Below the pieces are notes generated by a model. The model had not been told where the DNA came from, did no database searches, and worked only from the letters and a program-made list of their open reading frames with translations. From Galaxea fascicularis (Eukaryota > Cnidaria > Anthozoa > Scleractinia > Euphylliidae), in the NCBI GenBank assembly GCA_948470475.1, contig OX419338.1, positions 31,406,882 through 31,470,881 on the forward strand: a stretch of 64,000 nt of DNA, in the 5' to 3' direction. A program made the translations under genes and the position numbers. Positions 62,269 to 64,000 of the stretch are shown piece after piece (position 1 is the first letter of the stretch; the number at the start of each line of letters is the position of its first letter).

Positions 62269-62710
62269 CAGGGGCACCCAACAAGCAAACTCAACCAAAA
62301 GTTGTAGAAAGCATTTTAAGTACCTTATGGTGTTTGAAGCCTGTTAAGTGATATTTCCATTAGCTGAACGAATTTGCTCCGTTTTGATTCTTTAGCTGAA
62401 ATTTTAATTGCCCGAAACAAAATCTTCCTTCGAGAAATTGCTAGCTAAAGTGAACTTAAAACGAACTTTCTAAGGAACTACCGGTATTTGCTTTCCGAAA
62501 ATGCTAGCTGACGTTTTTGACTGTCTAAACAGCAAATATGACCCTTCCGAAAACGCCAGGGGCTATTATTTCCCCATTGTGAACCTTTTAGGCCACGTTT
62601 CAGTTACGAGAATCCGAGTGCACTCTTTGATCGACACCGCCGGAAAACCCGAGGCAAACTACCCTCCACCGAACAGATATCTACCGAAACTTGTCGTTGG
62701 GTGCCCCCTA
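62269..62710. mobile_element. hAT-like MITE, CAGGGGCACCCAAC ends
   Basis: The left end CAGGGGCACCCAACAAG and the right end CGTTGGGTGCCCCCTA are inverted. The hAT-style CAGGGG start is preserved, but no perfect 8-bp duplication is visible. The 71-codon frame at 62501 is a by-product. Confidence 0.7.
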
Positions 62711-63230
62711 CAGTAAACCAGACAGGGCTATAAGAAGTATGGCAAAAGTATGGCATAGTTTAATAAAACGTTTATGGGCAAATTGTGGCAAAAAAGGGTA
62801 TGGCTCACAAAGGTAGCAGTTAAATCCCAGTGTTAGAAAGCACAGAGGTGTATCTAGCAAAAACTGAGCAGAAAGCTAGCACTGATAATAATCACACATA
62901 CTTTATGCTTGTTCCAAGGAGCACAAAGGCTTTGGCTCATCTCTAAGGTGTAAAAACGGTGAGAAATTTTGTTTGTTTTATGGATTAAATGTTGTGGTTC
63001 AATAATTATTTTATCCTTGGTTCAAATTAATTTTTAGTTTTCTTCGTTTTGGGTATACGAATGTACGATAATGAGCTTAAAACAAAGGTAAATACATAAA
63101 CCAAGGGTAAAATTGAACCACAACATATATAAGAGGGGTACAGTTTGTAAGAGGTTACACTGTACACAAAACATACCGAATATTCTCAGGGAATGGGATA
63201 AACGTACGATACCTGGCAAATACATGTTAA
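62711..63230. other. Nothing recognised
   Basis: AT-rich sequence without support for a gene or repeat. Confidence 0.4.
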
Positions 63231-63616
63231 CAGGGTTCGTACACTTTTTTAGACCAGGAATTCAGAGACTTTTCAAGGACGTTCGAGCACTTTACCTTCA
63301 AGGACTTCTCAAAACGAGAGCATGAAAAAAAGTGCAGAGCAAAGATGCGTGGTGCACTTGTGGCTGAATGTACACGCACGCAAGAGTAACAAGACAGTGC
63401 TAGAGATGAAAAAAAAAACAAAAAACAAAAACAAAAAACAACGAGTGCGTACGCACTTCAGAAGCATTACGAGACGTTTGCTGCTGATTGCATAACCATT
63501 TGTACTTGCTACCCTAAAACTTGATGTTAATTTTCACGATCTTGTTAGCCAATTTCAAGTACTTTCAAGGACTTGAAATCAGAATTCAAGGGTTTTCAAG
63601 ACGCGTACGGACCCAG
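63231..63616. mobile_element. CAGGGTTCGTAC inverted-repeat element
   Basis: CAGGGTTCGTAC at the left and GTACGGACCCAG at the right are inverted with one mismatch pair. TTCAAGGAC words occur near both ends (63280, 63300, 63565, 63590). An A-rich stretch lies at 63410-63440. The CAGGG end suggests hAT affinity. Confidence 0.6.
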
Positions 63617-63735
63617 CATATACTGTAGGTTCCTGTTTGGGATAGTGAGAACTGGTTTAAAATGGCAGCAGATCACCTTGAACATTTGCTACTACTGGTA
63701 TAATAATAAAAATGTCTTGAAATTAACTTTTTTCA

Positions 63736-63779
63736 CAACCTCATTCCCAGGAAGAAGAGAGGCCCTGGGAAGGAGGTTG
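63736..63779. repeat. Short CAACCTC-TTCCCAGG hairpin
   Basis: CAACCTCATTCCCAGG is mirrored by CCTGGGAAGGAGGTTG, the same theme as the 82-bp hairpin at 41546. Confidence 0.7.
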
Positions 63780-64000
63780 GCTTTTCCACTCCTGTCAATG
63801 GATGATTAATACTCTCTCCCAGTGTGAGGAGTGGGAACTTCTGATTAAAAAGCAAAACGTCTGTTTAAAATGGCCAGAGGTGATGCAGTTCTGTCCTGCT
63901 TCAAAGCTGTCAGTAGAGGGGCCTGCAATTTCCCTCAGCTATGTTTGCAGAAAAAACAAAGCATTGACCCAGTGCTAACAACAACTTTTACAAATATTTT

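Overview
The window is eukaryotic and looks like an animal genome of anthozoan cnidarian type, probably a stony coral. This is inferred from AT-rich intergenic DNA, GT-AG introns, very many short inverted-repeat elements, and calmodulins whose C-terminus reads FVKMMTSK or FVKMMTAK. There are no operons and no CRISPR or prokaryotic features. The organism cannot be proved without a search.

Left third (1.5-32 kb): a cluster of four calmodulin-family genes. Gene 1 (+, 1583-7705, first exon not found) is a divergent calmodulin-like protein with an extra intron. Gene 2 (-, 11579-17792), gene 3 (-, 19957-25950) and gene 4 (+, 27304-31890) each encode a 149-residue calmodulin. All three use the same five-exon plan, with a first coding exon that is only the ATG followed by a GT donor. 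Genes 1 and 2 converge, genes 2 and 3 are in tandem, and genes 3 and 4 diverge from a shared 1.35 kb promoter region. Each complete gene has a CCAATCA box about 106-116 bp upstream of its ATG. Exon 3 is nearly identical at synonymous sites in the three copies while exon 4 is not, which suggests exon-sized gene conversion. The introns carry three copies of a tRNA-derived SINE and many small inverted-repeat elements.

Middle (32-43.3 kb): no host gene recognised. This is a transposon nest. A 5.6 kb foldback element (33364-38953, arms of about 1.5 kb) contains a deleted Harbinger-like element with a transposase fragment. Beside it lies a second inverted-repeat structure (about 38966-43230), whose left arm holds two later insertions with identifiable target duplications and matching empty sites in the right arm.

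Right (43.5-64 kb): an intronless folate-receptor/riboflavin-binding-like gene (43567-44289, +), a broken IS630/Tc1-like transposase followed by a 63-bp tandem repeat (47254-48185), and a complete three-exon cytochrome P450 gene (55416-50040, -, 517 residues). The P450 intron 1 contains a small opposite-strand membrane-protein ORF of uncertain status. The last 8 kb holds more inverted-repeat elements, including a 518-bp element made of TCGAACTCAA-type repeats with a perfect 6-bp target duplication, and no recognisable gene.
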